From the NCBI GenBank assembly GCA_964247055.1, contig OZ176051.1, positions 5,146,001 to 5,210,000 of the forward strand: a DNA stretch of 64,000 nt, given 5' to 3'. Of this stretch, positions 1 through 11,967 are shown piece by piece. The notes beneath the pieces were generated by a model. The model searched no databases. It worked only from the letters and a program-made list of their open reading frames with translations, and was not told where the DNA came from. Origin of the DNA: Paragordius varius (lineage: Eukaryota > Nematomorpha). A program made the position numbers and the translations under genes. How positions within the stretch are numbered: the first letter of the stretch is position 1; each line of letters opens with the position of its first letter.

Positions 1-1453
1 TTGTAACATTTATTATAAATTACAACGTTTTAAGCAAAAGATGTAAAAATATTTGTAAGAAAATAGTCTCGATTATTAGTTTTGATGAATTATGAATATA
101 TGATTTACAGCAGAGGTCGGCAACCATTTTTTGGGGGTGAGCCCTTTTTTAAATAAAAAATTTTGAGCCTGCCCTACGCTTGAAAATGTAATTAAAATAG
201 CACTCTCTGTCAATATAATAGTATATTAATAAAATGGAAAAAAATTATTCTTAACATACATGCCACATAAATAATGTGACTTTAAGCAATTTTGCACTCC
301 TTTTTAATTAAAAACCTAATTTTATTCATGACTATAATAGTTTATTTTCATTCATTTATTAAAAATTCAATGTGCTTTCTGTTTTTGAATATTCTTTGAT
401 AATTTATTTAATCTAGTTGTGTTTTCGATACTGAGACTCTCAACAAGTTTTGCAACGCTTAGGTTAATTTATTTTTTTTAGCCACGGTAGGTTGCCGACC
501 CCTGGTTTACAGTGTTAATCGTTTGTAAAGTAATAAATTAATTAACAGGCACCAAAAATAATTTTATTTTTGTCATAAAATTTGTCATTAGATGCCTGTT
601 ATGATTATATGATTGTAACCACTGAAATTTTAAATGGGAATCGTTGGTTAGAACGCATGACATACAATGAAAACGAAGATGGCTGATAAAATAAGAATGT
701 CCTAAATTAAATTATTATTTATCTCTTTATTTATTATCATATATATAATCAAGATCTAATAAATTGGTTAAAATGAAATATATGTATATAATTAAATAAA
801 CTAGCACACACATCTGAATACCAATTTGATTATTATTCAAAAAATTAAATTATTTATTTGTGTGGTGAAAATTATTGCAAATAAAATGTATAATCAATCA
901 AACATTCCAACATGATGATATGACAGTATATACCGCTTTTAAAAAATACAAAAAAGGAGAAAATGCAATGCGTCGTTCATGTGTGTGATTGATTATTTTT
1001 TAAACTTTTTGATGTCGTCTAGTTTCCCTGCCCAAGATACCGCGTTTGTCGTTTAGGGACCCATGCAAACTCAGGTAAATAGATAGGGTGGAAAGTAATC
1101 TAAAGTAAAATATCATTATTATTATTTTTATGTAAAAATTAAAAAAAAATCAAAAATTCTTATTTTTTAGAGAATTCCATATTTTTTTATAAAACCTATC
1201 TTATGGCTGCGAAATAAGGAATAAATTTAGATAGAAATAAGTAACACTAAAGTTTATTATATGTTGCACAATTGTAATCGATAGGTTACATACAAAAAAA
1301 ACAAGGATCAAAAATTATTTTTCTTAAAAATATTAGTTTTATTACTTTTCATTTTTTCTGCATTATCTTAATTATTACTGTATGTATATTAAATTTTAAA
1401 TTTAGTTTTTTGCTAAATGTCAAATATTTATCATTGTAAGATCTGCTAAATTT
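1..1453. other. intergenic DNA 3' of MIC60
   Basis: Contains the hAT-type MITE at 111-504; the remaining ~950 nt up to the MIC60 stop show only AT-rich sequence and no supported gene. Confidence 0.6.
111..504. mobile_element. non-autonomous hAT element (MITE)
   Basis: Terminal inverted repeats CAGAGGTCGGCAACC and GGTTGCCGACCCCTG, typical of hAT elements, are flanked by 8-bp direct repeats ATTTACAG (103-110) and GTTTACAG (505-512) with one mismatch. There is no coding capacity. Confidence 0.85.
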
Positions 1454-4400
1454 TTACTTTAAATTTTGTTGCATTTCCAAATATTTGATAGCATCATTAA
1501 TCCAACCATCGGCAACTAATCTGGGCTGACCGCGTAATAAATTTAAAACCTAAAAATAGTAAAATTTACATATGCATGCATATGGTAAAATAAAAAAGAG
1601 ATAAAAACTAAAAGACAAATATTTTTATAAAATACAACCATGCATATTTTTCCAACATTAGCTAATATATTGTAATACCATTACCACCTCTATTTTTAAT
1701 CTTAAAACACAAATAGATAAAGGCTGATTTATAGAAAAATATTTCTCTTTTAGTTTTTATATAAATTCATTACTGTAATAAAATTTTCGAGTGCAATGTA
1801 TATAATAATTGTTTTGTCTTACTTTAACAGCGCTAGTAATATCTCTTTTCTGTAAAACATAATATTCAGCCAAGGATAAAACTTCAAATGTGTCTCCAGT
1901 AAACCGGATTGTAGACGCTTTCCTAACAAACAGAAATATTATTATATTTTTTTGAGCAAATACTTTTTTTGGAAAATTAATAATCTGTTCCAAAAAAATA
2001 ATTATTTAAAACTGTGTGTTGGCCATGAAAAAATTATTTAATTAATAAAATCTTAAATAAAATTTCACTCATTTGTGGCAATATTTTCTTTGGGGGTAGT
2101 TTCAAGTTCATTTGCTGTCTTTACAACATCGGGTAAAACACGCAAGTAATAATTGTTGTCTGTTTCTCTGATCACACACAAAAAACGATAAAAATAATGT
2201 TAAATTCTAATTTAAGAATATTAAAAAATATTGAGAGTTACAAAGGAATGATACCCAAATTATGAGAAAAATATATGGCTTAATATGCGCATCTCATATC
2301 TTTTTTGAAAAATAAATAATTAATGGAATTTTATACTTTTGCTTTTGGTTCATTCTTATGAAATTTGTGGAATCGATATACCCAACTTAAACAATTATAA
2401 CCTAAAAATTATTTTAAAATTCAGGTGCATGAAGATCAGAATGAGCTCAGAAGCTATTAAACGCTGTGTATGAGGTCAACTTTTTGTGAAAAAGTTTTAA
2501 CAAGTTTTTCATTTAAAACGGCACAGATATATGCGTCCCATAATTTTAATATAAAAGAATGAAAAATTTAAAACACAATTATTTTTCCCTAAAGGCAGCC
2601 ATATTTTTTGAAACCATGATTTTTTCCTTAAAGGCAGCCATAATTACAATTGATATATAATTAAGTTAGTTACCAATTTACATTTATATTCCTTTTTTGC
2701 TATCCAAATCGAGAGTGGATATTTAAAAAAGTATGACAGCCCATATAAAAAAATAAATAATTTTTAGTTTTGTCTTTATAATTACAAGTTTCACACATAT
2801 ATCTATCTTCATTGAAAAGTTTATATAACAACTTATATTTTATGGTAAAATGCCAAAATTCCCCCCCCTAAAATCTTTATGTTATTTATTTAACAATACT
2901 TTTCATTCATGGTGTGTGTTGGATCCATTTGTGTAATGTCAATCGCTTTGACAGTTTGAAGCGAAGGTGCAATAATAAAAAGGCTTTGTAGGTAACTGAA
3001 AGCATAACGTAACAAAGATGAATCTGGATCGTGGACCATTGCAACTCGACTACAGACACGTTTAACATTGGGAAAACGATTAATTAAACATCTTAGTGTG
3101 GCAATATAATTATTATCATCAATTTCATTTTCGGATTCAACGAATTGGGTATGTTCATAACCAATTTTATGCGTTTCCGACTCATTAATATTACTTTTTT
3201 GATAATCGTCAAAAACTGCGGAATGAGTCTCAAAATTTTTTATCCTATCCAATGTATCGTCAGTCGACGCCTGAAATAAAATTGTTGAGATTCAGATGAA
3301 AAAAAACTATATTCTGGTGTAAATACAAGCATTATATGCATTGTTTTTCATTTATTACTTAATTCAGGTATGATTATGTCCAATTTATATCAAATATTGC
3401 TTAATATAGAAATGATTTAATTCAAATCAAAAAATTTGGTGAACTTATAATAATTTTCAAAATATCTAACAAATGTTTTAATATTCAAAAAATTTGTGTT
3501 TTATACGTAAATCAAACTAAACTTTAACAAGAAATAAACAGGACAATTCCTCAATAGTGATTAATTGGATTATATTTCAATATATTTCTTAATCAACCAT
3601 TCTATAAAAAACCCAATGATGTTTTAAAATTAATGTAAATAAAATTTCATACCGATTCATATTTAACGAATGATTGACCAATCTGTTTAAATAGGGCGTA
3701 TATAATCGATTCTTCATTCCCACTTTTGACATTAGAAGTAAAAAATGCTTTAGATACCAGCGGTACATATTTCGTTAGTAAACTATGGAAATATGTGTAA
3801 GGTATTTCATAATACATTGTTGATGTTGATGATGGTTGCTTAAATTGATCATTGTCCTGCTTTTCTAATGGATCATGAAATCCCGTCAGGGCTTTAGTTA
3901 AGGCACAAGACACGGCCCATAATTGAACGGTGTGTAGGAAGGTTTGACGATATCCAAAAGTATCTGTAAGAGTCATAATTTACAGTAAAAATTAGTAAAA
4001 CATAAAGGTATAAAAGGAATAGTAAGATGACATAATCCTTTATTTCTATATAACTGATATGATTACGATTATGAAATATCTATTGTGTGTGTGTGTGTGT
4101 TCCCCATCTAGCAACCCAAAACAATGATTAATAATAAAATAATTTATTAAAAAAAAATATATACCCTACTTTTTATGTTTTGTCTTGATAATTTTAATTA
4201 TTTAGCTAACATACGAGATTAAATATAGATTTCGCCTTTTTTCATTATGTATAGGATCTATGGCATTTATGGAATATAATCAAATTAAAAAAGTTTTTGT
4301 GTATGCAGGTACAACTCTAATTTTTAATTGATAAAAGTAAAAATAAAATAAATTATATGATTGAGCATGCGTTAAAATGTTTTAGCTAAATAATGTGAGC

Positions 4401-7400
4401 ACAACAAGGACGAATTATTATTGGCTAAAAAGGAGTTTTAATTGGTGAATAAAGAAAAATAATTGTATATGTGTAGATTAAAATGCATGTACAAATTTTT
4501 TGATTATTCCTCTTAAATAACGCATAAGCTGTTATGCAGGGGTAGGCAACACGGGGCACGTGAATTTGGAATTTGCACAAATGTGCTCACAAAATCTTAA
4601 AAAAATTGATGTTTTTTAAGAAATTTTTCTATATAGGTCATCCGTTTGTCAAATCTACAAAAAATTACTACATTACGTTTGCATTTTGCAGTCTTATGTT
4701 TGAAATGTAATAAATAATTTAATGATGTATAATTTCAAATGAAGCTCACTGAATTTTTTTAGTTAAAAATGCGGCCCGCGAAGGCATTTTAGTTAAACAC
4801 CCTAGCTGTAATGCATTTTAAACTCAATTTTACTTATAAATTGATACTTATGTTTTGTTTTTTGTATTATAAAAAAAGTTTGAAAAAAAAAACCATTGAT
4901 TGCTCGTTCGATCCCATCAAATTTGGATATGTATTCTTTCCGTATGCTTTGATTTCGGAGCTCTTCTTGTTTAATTTTATCCTAAAAAACATATATTTAT
5001 CATAAGAATATAGAGATAGTATCGCAATTAGATGTATATATATATATATATATATTTATCAGTCTAATTTCTCATACAAATAAAAACGGTATTTAGACTA
5101 GGAAAAAGTATATTTAATAATATGCTGTTTGGATATTAAAACCACAACGATTAAAATTTAATTTAAAAAATCTTTAATTTATCTATAAATTAACTATTTT
5201 ATCAATCGAAATCACAATAAAAAACTCTATATCCATATGTCTATTCAAATCTACCCCATTTTTAAAATCGTTTCAAATAATATAGTAAGTAATACATTAG
5301 TTTTGTCATATATAATATAAAGCAAAGAACATTTTGGAATACTTTAACCATTAATGTTTCTATTCGCTTTATATTAGCAGGCAATAATAATGAAAAATAC
5401 TAGCTATGTATTTTAACTCATACAGTATTGATGTTTCTACTACGGAAATTATTAAAAACCTGCAATTGTATTTCATTTAGTTTCAAAAGTTCGGCCCTCT
5501 GTTGAGATAATAATTCAGCCATACGCTTTTCATTTTCAGACGTTTGTTGGGCCAATTGCATTTGTAATTTTTGTTTGTAATCAAGGGCATTTTCTTTTGG
5601 CTAACATAGAAATATATTATATTGCAGTATAAAATTTTAATAAAAAAAGATATAAAAAGTAAATGATTAATTAATTTTTTTATAAAAAAACTCGTGTTTT
5701 ATTATACTTAATTTATATTAATTATTCCAATCAAATTTATCAATTAAGGGTGCTACCAATTTACATACCCCGTATTTGGTAATCGGTTAATTATAAATAA
5801 TAAGGGGTTAAAATATATAATTATACTTTTTAAAAAATTTTTGTTTAATTTTTACGTTTTGCCTTAATCATTTAAAATTTTTTCTCAAACAAAAATTACA
5901 ATATAATATAAAAAGCAAAAGTCAAATATTTTTTCATAAAAAACAAATTTTGGGAGCCATGACATGTAAATTAGTAACAATCAATTTTATATTTATAGCA
6001 ATATAAATATTGATAAAAAATCAAGTTCTATTAATATATTTTCTAATCATTTATATCTTTATAATTTTAATATTTACTAAAATAAATTACAAAAAAATAA
6101 AATACTTCAATTTCCTTCTTAACAAGTGCTGTTGTTTGACTTTCTTTTGCAATTTTTTCACGGTTTTGTACGACATCTCTTATATCTTGGTCAAATTTTT
6201 TGGCTAATTCTTGTTTTTGATTTTCAAGCGCTTTTTCTATCTGAGTCTCTGATAAAACCTTTTTAAAAACAAAAAAAATAATTTTTTATCTCAAAAAAAA
6301 TTATTTTGACAAAAAATAAATGTATTATAAAAAATACTTTTTGTCGGGCCAACTCCTTTTGATATAAATTCAATTTTTTATAAGCGTGGACCAAAAGAGC
6401 ATTTAAATCTTGATTGGTATAATCGGTGCCTAAAACAAAAAAATATTTTATTTTTCCATTTTTTTAAAAAAATAACTCATAGAATTAATTTCGGATTTTA
6501 AAAAAAAGTTCCATATAATTTCCAATAATTTTATTAATATCTACCTTAATGATTTATGTCAATTGTTTTTTTAATTTGCATCAACACCCCTAAATAAATT
6601 TTCATTGTTCAAGGGTAAATTTGAGGTGAAATAATATACTTTTAGATTTTAAAGGTAAATTTTTACCATTAATATATTTTTTTAATAGTTTTTCATATTC
6701 AAAAATATATGTTCTAAATATAATTGTAACCGAAATACCATTTTCTGAAAATAAAATAGTACATAATCATAAAAATTAAAAAGTGATTGAATTTATCAGA
6801 TATACCAAATAAACTCCATTTTTCGCGTTCAGCCACGGGACTTATTGTAAGAACTTCTTTTTTCAATTGTTCCTTTGCTTTATGTAATGTATTGGCATAA
6901 CTGTTAAATATACGGCCTTTATTTTCCACTTCTTTCATCTGAAAAATTAATAAATACTATTTAATTCAGATTTAAAAATGAATGATCGTTTAAAATTTGT
7001 TTTTTATAAATAATTTTTTATGATGTACAAAAAAATATATTAGAGATAAGAAATATAGGACTATATATTTAATGTATATTTATTATTAAATAAAAGATAG
7101 GTAAACAAAACCATTTGAAAATAATCTTTTTAACAAAGTGTATTCTATTATTTATTCATTTAAAATTTTATTATTTATAACGGACCATAATTTAAGTCCA
7201 AAACGTATGTTAATTAATTTTTTATTTAAATATTTTATTTAGAAAATGATTATAATTAATTCATTAAATATCCATTTACAGTTCAGGTTCACTTGAACAA
7301 TTCAAATATACTCTTTCACCCTCGAACAATTTAAATTCCCCTTCAAACATTCAAATTTACCCTAAAATAAATAATACGTTTTTTTAAGATTAAAAATTAC

Positions 7401-9007
7401 CTTTATTTTTTAATATTTTTAAAATATGAAATTCTGTTTAAAATTAATATTAGGCTGAAAAAATAATAAACTAGGTAATAAAAATTTATTTCATATTAAT
7501 AATAATCATATATTAGCCCAAAAATACTTAATTTATTTTTAGGGTTTAAATTTTTCAAGGGTGAATTTTAATTGTTCAAGGGTGAATTTGAATTGCAAAT
7601 GGTATACTTCTTTTTCATATTGGCTGAGTCTTGAAAGTTGTTCTTGAACAAATTTTTCGTAATCTCCCAATTTTGCAGCATTTATACCAGGATTATTTTT
7701 ACCATGGTCTATTAACTCTTGCATGGTTTGCATTTCTGCCCTAAAGTAAGTAGTCAACAAATAAAAGTTTTTAGTAAATTTTCAAAAAATTATAAAATTT
7801 AAAACTAATTTTATATAGATTGCTCTTGATAAAATAAATTTATAGAAATAAATTACAATGATGATTTGAGTGCTCTCTGAGTCTTATTTTGAAGGTTGAT
7901 TTTTTGATCATTTAGACCAAATATAATATTCCATTTTTCGCTTTCTTCATCAAGCTAAAAACAAATTTATTTATTCAATTAGAAATATTGATAAAAATAA
8001 AACCTTAACTTGTTATATATATAAAATAAAAGTACAATTTTTTACTAATAAACTTTATGATTTAAAACCTGTTGATATAAAACATATATATCCAGAATTT
8101 TTAAAAAATATACATATGCTTTCAATTTTCCAAATATAAAATTATAAAAATGTGATGGATAGTTTTGCAAAAATTATTAAACCAAAAAATATTTGAATAA
8201 ACATTTTTATAAAATAGATTTGTCTTACATTAGAGCTATCCTTTTCCATAACATCTTTGTAGGCGTTAGTATGAAGTTCTATAAATTTTTCGTATTCACT
8301 GAAGATTCGTTCCAAACTCCCAAACATAGTCAGAAAATTTTTGTAAGATTTCACAAGTGATTTTTCAATGTCTGTTATTATGAGAAAATATAGAGTGTTT
8401 CGCAATTTCATACCAAAAAACAATTTACGATTCAAAAAAAATAGTCTAGTAGTTTTAATTTAATTACCATTTAATTTAAGGTTGTTGAAAAATCTTTAAA
8501 AAATCTAAAAATATAAAACCTGTTTCTGCATTGTGTAGAGTCGGTGATATTGCCTCAACCAAAATAGCTAAACAAATGAAATAAAATACATTTTTCAAAT
8601 TTATATTGGTAATTTGTTTAAAAGCTTTGTATATTAATAAAAAATATTGTATGTATATTTAACCTTCTTTCTCTTTTTTTACTTCTTTGTCACCATATAA
8701 AGGCTTATTCAAACCAAGTCCTTTAATAAATTCATTTAAATCATCTATAAATGAGCGTATAGGTTGCACGTAATCTCGAAGTGGATCACTATATTTGTAA
8801 AATTTACAATTCATACTTATCAGATACAATTCGATCAAAAATAATTTTTGAGTCTGGAACGTAATATTCGATTTTATTTCTAAATTCGGGATCGTGCGCA
8901 TATATGTAAAAAGCCGAGCCTGCGGCAGTCAATCCCAAAAATGTAAGCGTTTTATATGGAAACTTGGACCTATATAAATTGAAAATGGGTAATAAACTTT
9001 TTAACAT
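1454..9007 (-). CDS. IMMT: MIC60 / mitofilin (MICOS complex subunit), 16 exons
   Basis: MIC60 is the inner-membrane core of the MICOS complex that holds cristae junctions. Exons, 5' to 3': 9007-8817, 8788-8664, 8567-8520, 8371-8229, 7954-7857, 7740-7608, 6938-6806, 6429-6338, 6258-6106, 5600-5460, 4981-4894, 3963-3653, 3270-2900, 2167-2069, 1922-1823, 1549-1454; 773 codons, close to human (about 758). All junction phases agree. Residues ~20-37 form one membrane segment, followed by a D-P-E-F-R motif and a Glu/Lys/Gln-rich coiled coil; DLNALLVHAYKK matches the animal family. The C-terminal mitofilin domain is clear: RVAMVHDPDSSLLRYAFSYL near residues 628-647, then EYYVLQKRDITSAVK and GQPRLVADGW near the end. 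The first ATG is in a basic N-terminus with no further ATG upstream in frame. Intron 1 is only 28 nt, and intron 6 carries a MITE touching the donor. Family identity is from remembered homologues; exon edges are inferred. Confidence 0.9.
4537..4805. mobile_element. degraded hAT-type MITE in MIC60 intron
   Basis: The ends CAGGGGTAGGCAAC and GTTAAACACCCTAG are imperfect inverted repeats. The flanks CTGTTATG and CTGTAATG are an 8-bp duplication with one mismatch. The element lies inside the 930-nt intron between the 4981-4894 and 3963-3653 exons. Confidence 0.6.
7269..7606. mobile_element. MITE with minisatellite arms, copy 1 (MIC60 intron 6)
   Basis: Both ends are built from tandem copies of a ~20-bp unit (TTCAAATTCACCCTTGAACA) in inverted orientation, closed by TATACCATTTGCA. 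A shared AT-rich core contains ATTAATATTAGGCTGAAAAA and TATTAGCCC. The minus-strand end coincides with the splice donor of exon 7740-7608. Confidence 0.75.
8789..8816 (-). other. ultra-short intron (28 nt), MIC60 intron 1
   Basis: It begins GTATGA and ends ATATAG. Without removal the frame meets a stop a few codons after exon 1; 28 is not a multiple of three. Removal joins phase 2 to phase 2 and gives an uninterrupted protein into the coiled-coil region. Confidence 0.75.
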
Positions 9008-9085
9008 TTACATAAGTTGAATAAAAGACCGAATTTGAAACGACGCGTGACAACATTTAGCAGTATATTGTTACTTTGGCCAAAA
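9008..9085. promoter_or_regulatory. 78-nt bidirectional promoter interval between MIC60 and LIPT1
   Basis: The two divergent start codons are only 78 nt apart, so both 5' UTRs and the shared promoter must lie here or overlap the opposite gene. The interval is less AT-rich than its surroundings and holds a short GACGCGTGAC-like patch at 9042-9051. No TATA box is obvious. Both products are mitochondrial. The promoter role is inferred from position only. Confidence 0.5.
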
Positions 9086-11600
9086 ATGCAAACATCGAAA
9101 ATACATGGTAATAAATTACATATGATAACTCTTAAGAGTTATTTAAACGCACCGATTTTATTTTCCCAATCCAATAACATTTTCTATAACCTTGCACTCG
9201 AAACATATTTGTATGAAAATTCCTTTCAAAAACACCTTTTGTTTTACATTAATCAGCCTTCGGTGATTATTGGTCGCTTTCAGAATCCGTGGAAAGAAAT
9301 AAATTTAGAATATGTGAAAGCAAACACCATAAATGTTGCTAGGCGCTATAGCGGTGGAGGAGCTGTTTATCATGATTTAAACAATTTAAATATATCATTT
9401 ATCACTCAAAGGTTAGAATACAATCGTAAAAATAATTTGTTGTTTATTCAGGATTCTTTAAAAAAATTGGGGTATACCAATTTAACTCTTAATGATAAGG
9501 ATGACATTTTGCAGAATTCAAACAAAATATCTGGAAGTGCTGCTAAATTAAGCTCGAAAATGTGTTATCACCATTGTACTTTGTTAATTAACTCAGATTT
9601 GGAAAAAGTGAAAAATGCCCTAAACTCGCAGGTAAGGTTTACTATATTTGCCTTTTAGTTTCGGGTGTAACCGCTCGAAAACTACCTTTCTTTGTTATTA
9701 TCAAAAAATAATCTCGCAATTATTTTGCACTCTAAGCAAAAAAGAGGGTTAATTTTTTTATTTATGGAATAGCTTATGACCAGCGAATTCATTTGCCGAA
9801 ATTATTATTTGTTGACAACCTAGTTTTAGAAATATTGAGAGAAAAAGGATAATTGAAAAAACAATGATAAAATTTGAATTATTATGGTTTATTATTATTT
9901 TAGGATATATTAATATTTAAATAACTTAAAATCTATAGTTAGGGCTTCTATAAAATTTCAGGTCAAAAGCTGGTGTTTTTCTTTTAACACCCTTAAAAGA
10001 CAAAAAATTTTAATGAAACTATATTAAAATAATTTTTTTAACTACTTACTACCTAAACTCACTACTAAAATCTTAACATTCAAATTCAGTAAAAAAACAT
10101 ATATCAAAATAATACCAAAAGTATTGTTTTTTATTTTTGCATTTTTTTGTCATCTGGTTTATAAGTGCATAAAAAATTTATACTGTTTTATTTTTGAATC
10201 TTACATGAGATATAATTTATGCGAAATAGGATTCAAAAGTAGTGGAATATCAACCAACAATCCGCACAAATTCCAATGAAATATTAATTTGTTATAAAAC
10301 AGACTTGTTATAGGGATTTGAAGGATTGTTGGTTAATTCCACTACTTTTAAATTTTATTTGCATAAATTATATACTTATAATTCCCACTCATGTAATCCA
10401 AAATAAAACAGTATAAATATTTTTACACTCCTAGATGACAAAGAAATGCAAAAATAAAAAGCAATATTTTTAGTTTTTTATTTTAATATATAAGTTTTTT
10501 TACTGAATAAAATATGAATGGTAAGATTTTAATAGTGAGTTTAGGTAATAAATAGTTAAAAAAAGTATCATATAGTTTCATTTAAAAAATTTCGTCTTTT
10601 AAGGGTGTTAAAAGAAAAACGCCATCTTTTGAGCTAAAATTTTATATAACTAACTATATGATTTAAGGCTTTATATTAAAAATATATGCTAAAATGATAA
10701 TAAACCATAATATCTCAAATTTTATCATTATTTTTTGATTTATCCTTAATTATCCTTATTCACTTTTTGCCCGATTTGGATTTTCGCTCAATATTTCAAA
10801 AACTAGTTGTCAACAAATAAAAACTTTTGCGGCAAATGAATACGCTAGTCATATATAAATTTGTGAATGCATAGAAATTGTTTTTTTAGGATGTATTCAT
10901 TAATTATAAACAAACGGAAATTGATGTAAATTTGTGGATATATTAATTTTCAATTATTTTTTATTAGAGATTATGACACTAAAACAGATTCAAATTATAA
11001 CAAATACTTGCTTCATGGTGTAACTGTTTATGGTTATGAATGACTGCAAATTAACCATAATATTGATATTTATTTATTTCATTTATTTAAAAACAAACAA
11101 AAACATTAATTTCAATTTATTTGTTTTTGTAGATTATCATAGATGAGTGTAAAGGAACACCCAGTAGAAAATCATCCGTTCAAAATCTATCCCCGGAAAT
11201 TGATATCAAAAAACTTTTACTTTTTATTAGCAAAGAATATTCACGTAAATTGGACAAAACTAACTTGGCCATTTCAAACAAGGCCCTTGTAACTGAAATA
11301 AATCCTGAATGCTATGCAAAAGATCTCCAACAATCTTATTCAACCCTATCAAGTTGGGATTGGATTTATGGGAAAACGCCAAACTTTGTTTATCAAATTG
11401 AACATTCCGGTCATATGTATGATATACATGTTCAAAATGGTATAATTACTGAAATAAAAACCAAAAAAGGTGATGGTTTTAAAAATATTCAAGACCAAAA
11501 TGTCAAATTTAATATTCCCTTAATCCCTCAAATACTTAATCAATACGATGATTATTTATTGCAAAGTTCTAAAACCAATAAAATATCTAACAGGAGCTGA
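9086..11600 (+). CDS. LIPT1: lipoyl amidotransferase LIPT1 (LplA-like), 2 exons
   Basis: LIPT1 transfers lipoate onto E2 subunits of mitochondrial 2-oxoacid dehydrogenases. Exons 9086-9631 and 11133-11600 (donor CAG/GTAAGG, phase 0) give 337 residues against about 373 in human. Seen motifs: GRFQNPW (63-69), RRYSGGGAVYHD (86-97, lipoyl-binding loop), KISGSAAK with the conserved lysine at 147, YHHCTLL (161-167), and WDWIYGKTP (257-265), which is diagnostic of the animal LIPT1 C-terminal domain. The open frame extends 5' to 9017 without an ATG, so the first ATG at 9086 is chosen. An AATAAA lies at 11634-11639, 34 nt after the stop. The 1501-nt intron is largely occupied by a long-armed fold-back element. 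The gene is head to head with MIC60 and convergent with the RNF19-like gene. Confidence 0.9.
9777..10851. mobile_element. fold-back DNA element with ~500-bp arms in LIPT1 intron
   Basis: Termini TGACCAGCGAATTCATTTGCCG and, inverted, TGACTAGCGTATTCATTTGCCG lie between TA dinucleotides. The similarity runs through nearly the whole element, so it folds into one long hairpin around ~10280. Arms differ at scattered sites. No open frame of note. A TA target suggests a Tc1/mariner-like origin, which is unproven. Confidence 0.75.
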
Positions 11601-11772
11601 TAACCCAATTATTGTGATAAACAAAGGAATTTGAATAAATGATTTTCATTTATTTTTAAACGGCGTAATTATAATATAATGCAAATATTTCACGTACAAT
11701 GTTTCAACAGGATGGGTAATGATGATGTAGTGTTATACATAAAATAAATCATTAAATAATAATACATACAAG

Positions 11773-11805
<33 letters not shown>

Positions 11806-11967
11806 AACATGGCATGCCTAAATTATAAATAGATGAATAAATTATTTGATAAATAAGGGTGAATAAAAAAATATTATATAATAATTGAGTAGTATAAAAT
11901 ATATAATATAGTATTTAAAAAGATTCCATAAATTAACCATTATAATAATAATTAATTAAAAACCAAA
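11601..11967. other. short interval between convergent 3' ends
   Basis: AT-rich spacer between the stop codons of LIPT1 and the RNF19-like gene. It holds the LIPT1 polyadenylation signal and an (AT)n run at about 11772-11802. Nothing else was recognised. Confidence 0.6.

Noticed and set aside
9017-9085. Extension of LIPT1 upstream of the ATG at 9086
   Set aside because: No ATG in this part, and it would use up the short shared promoter interval.
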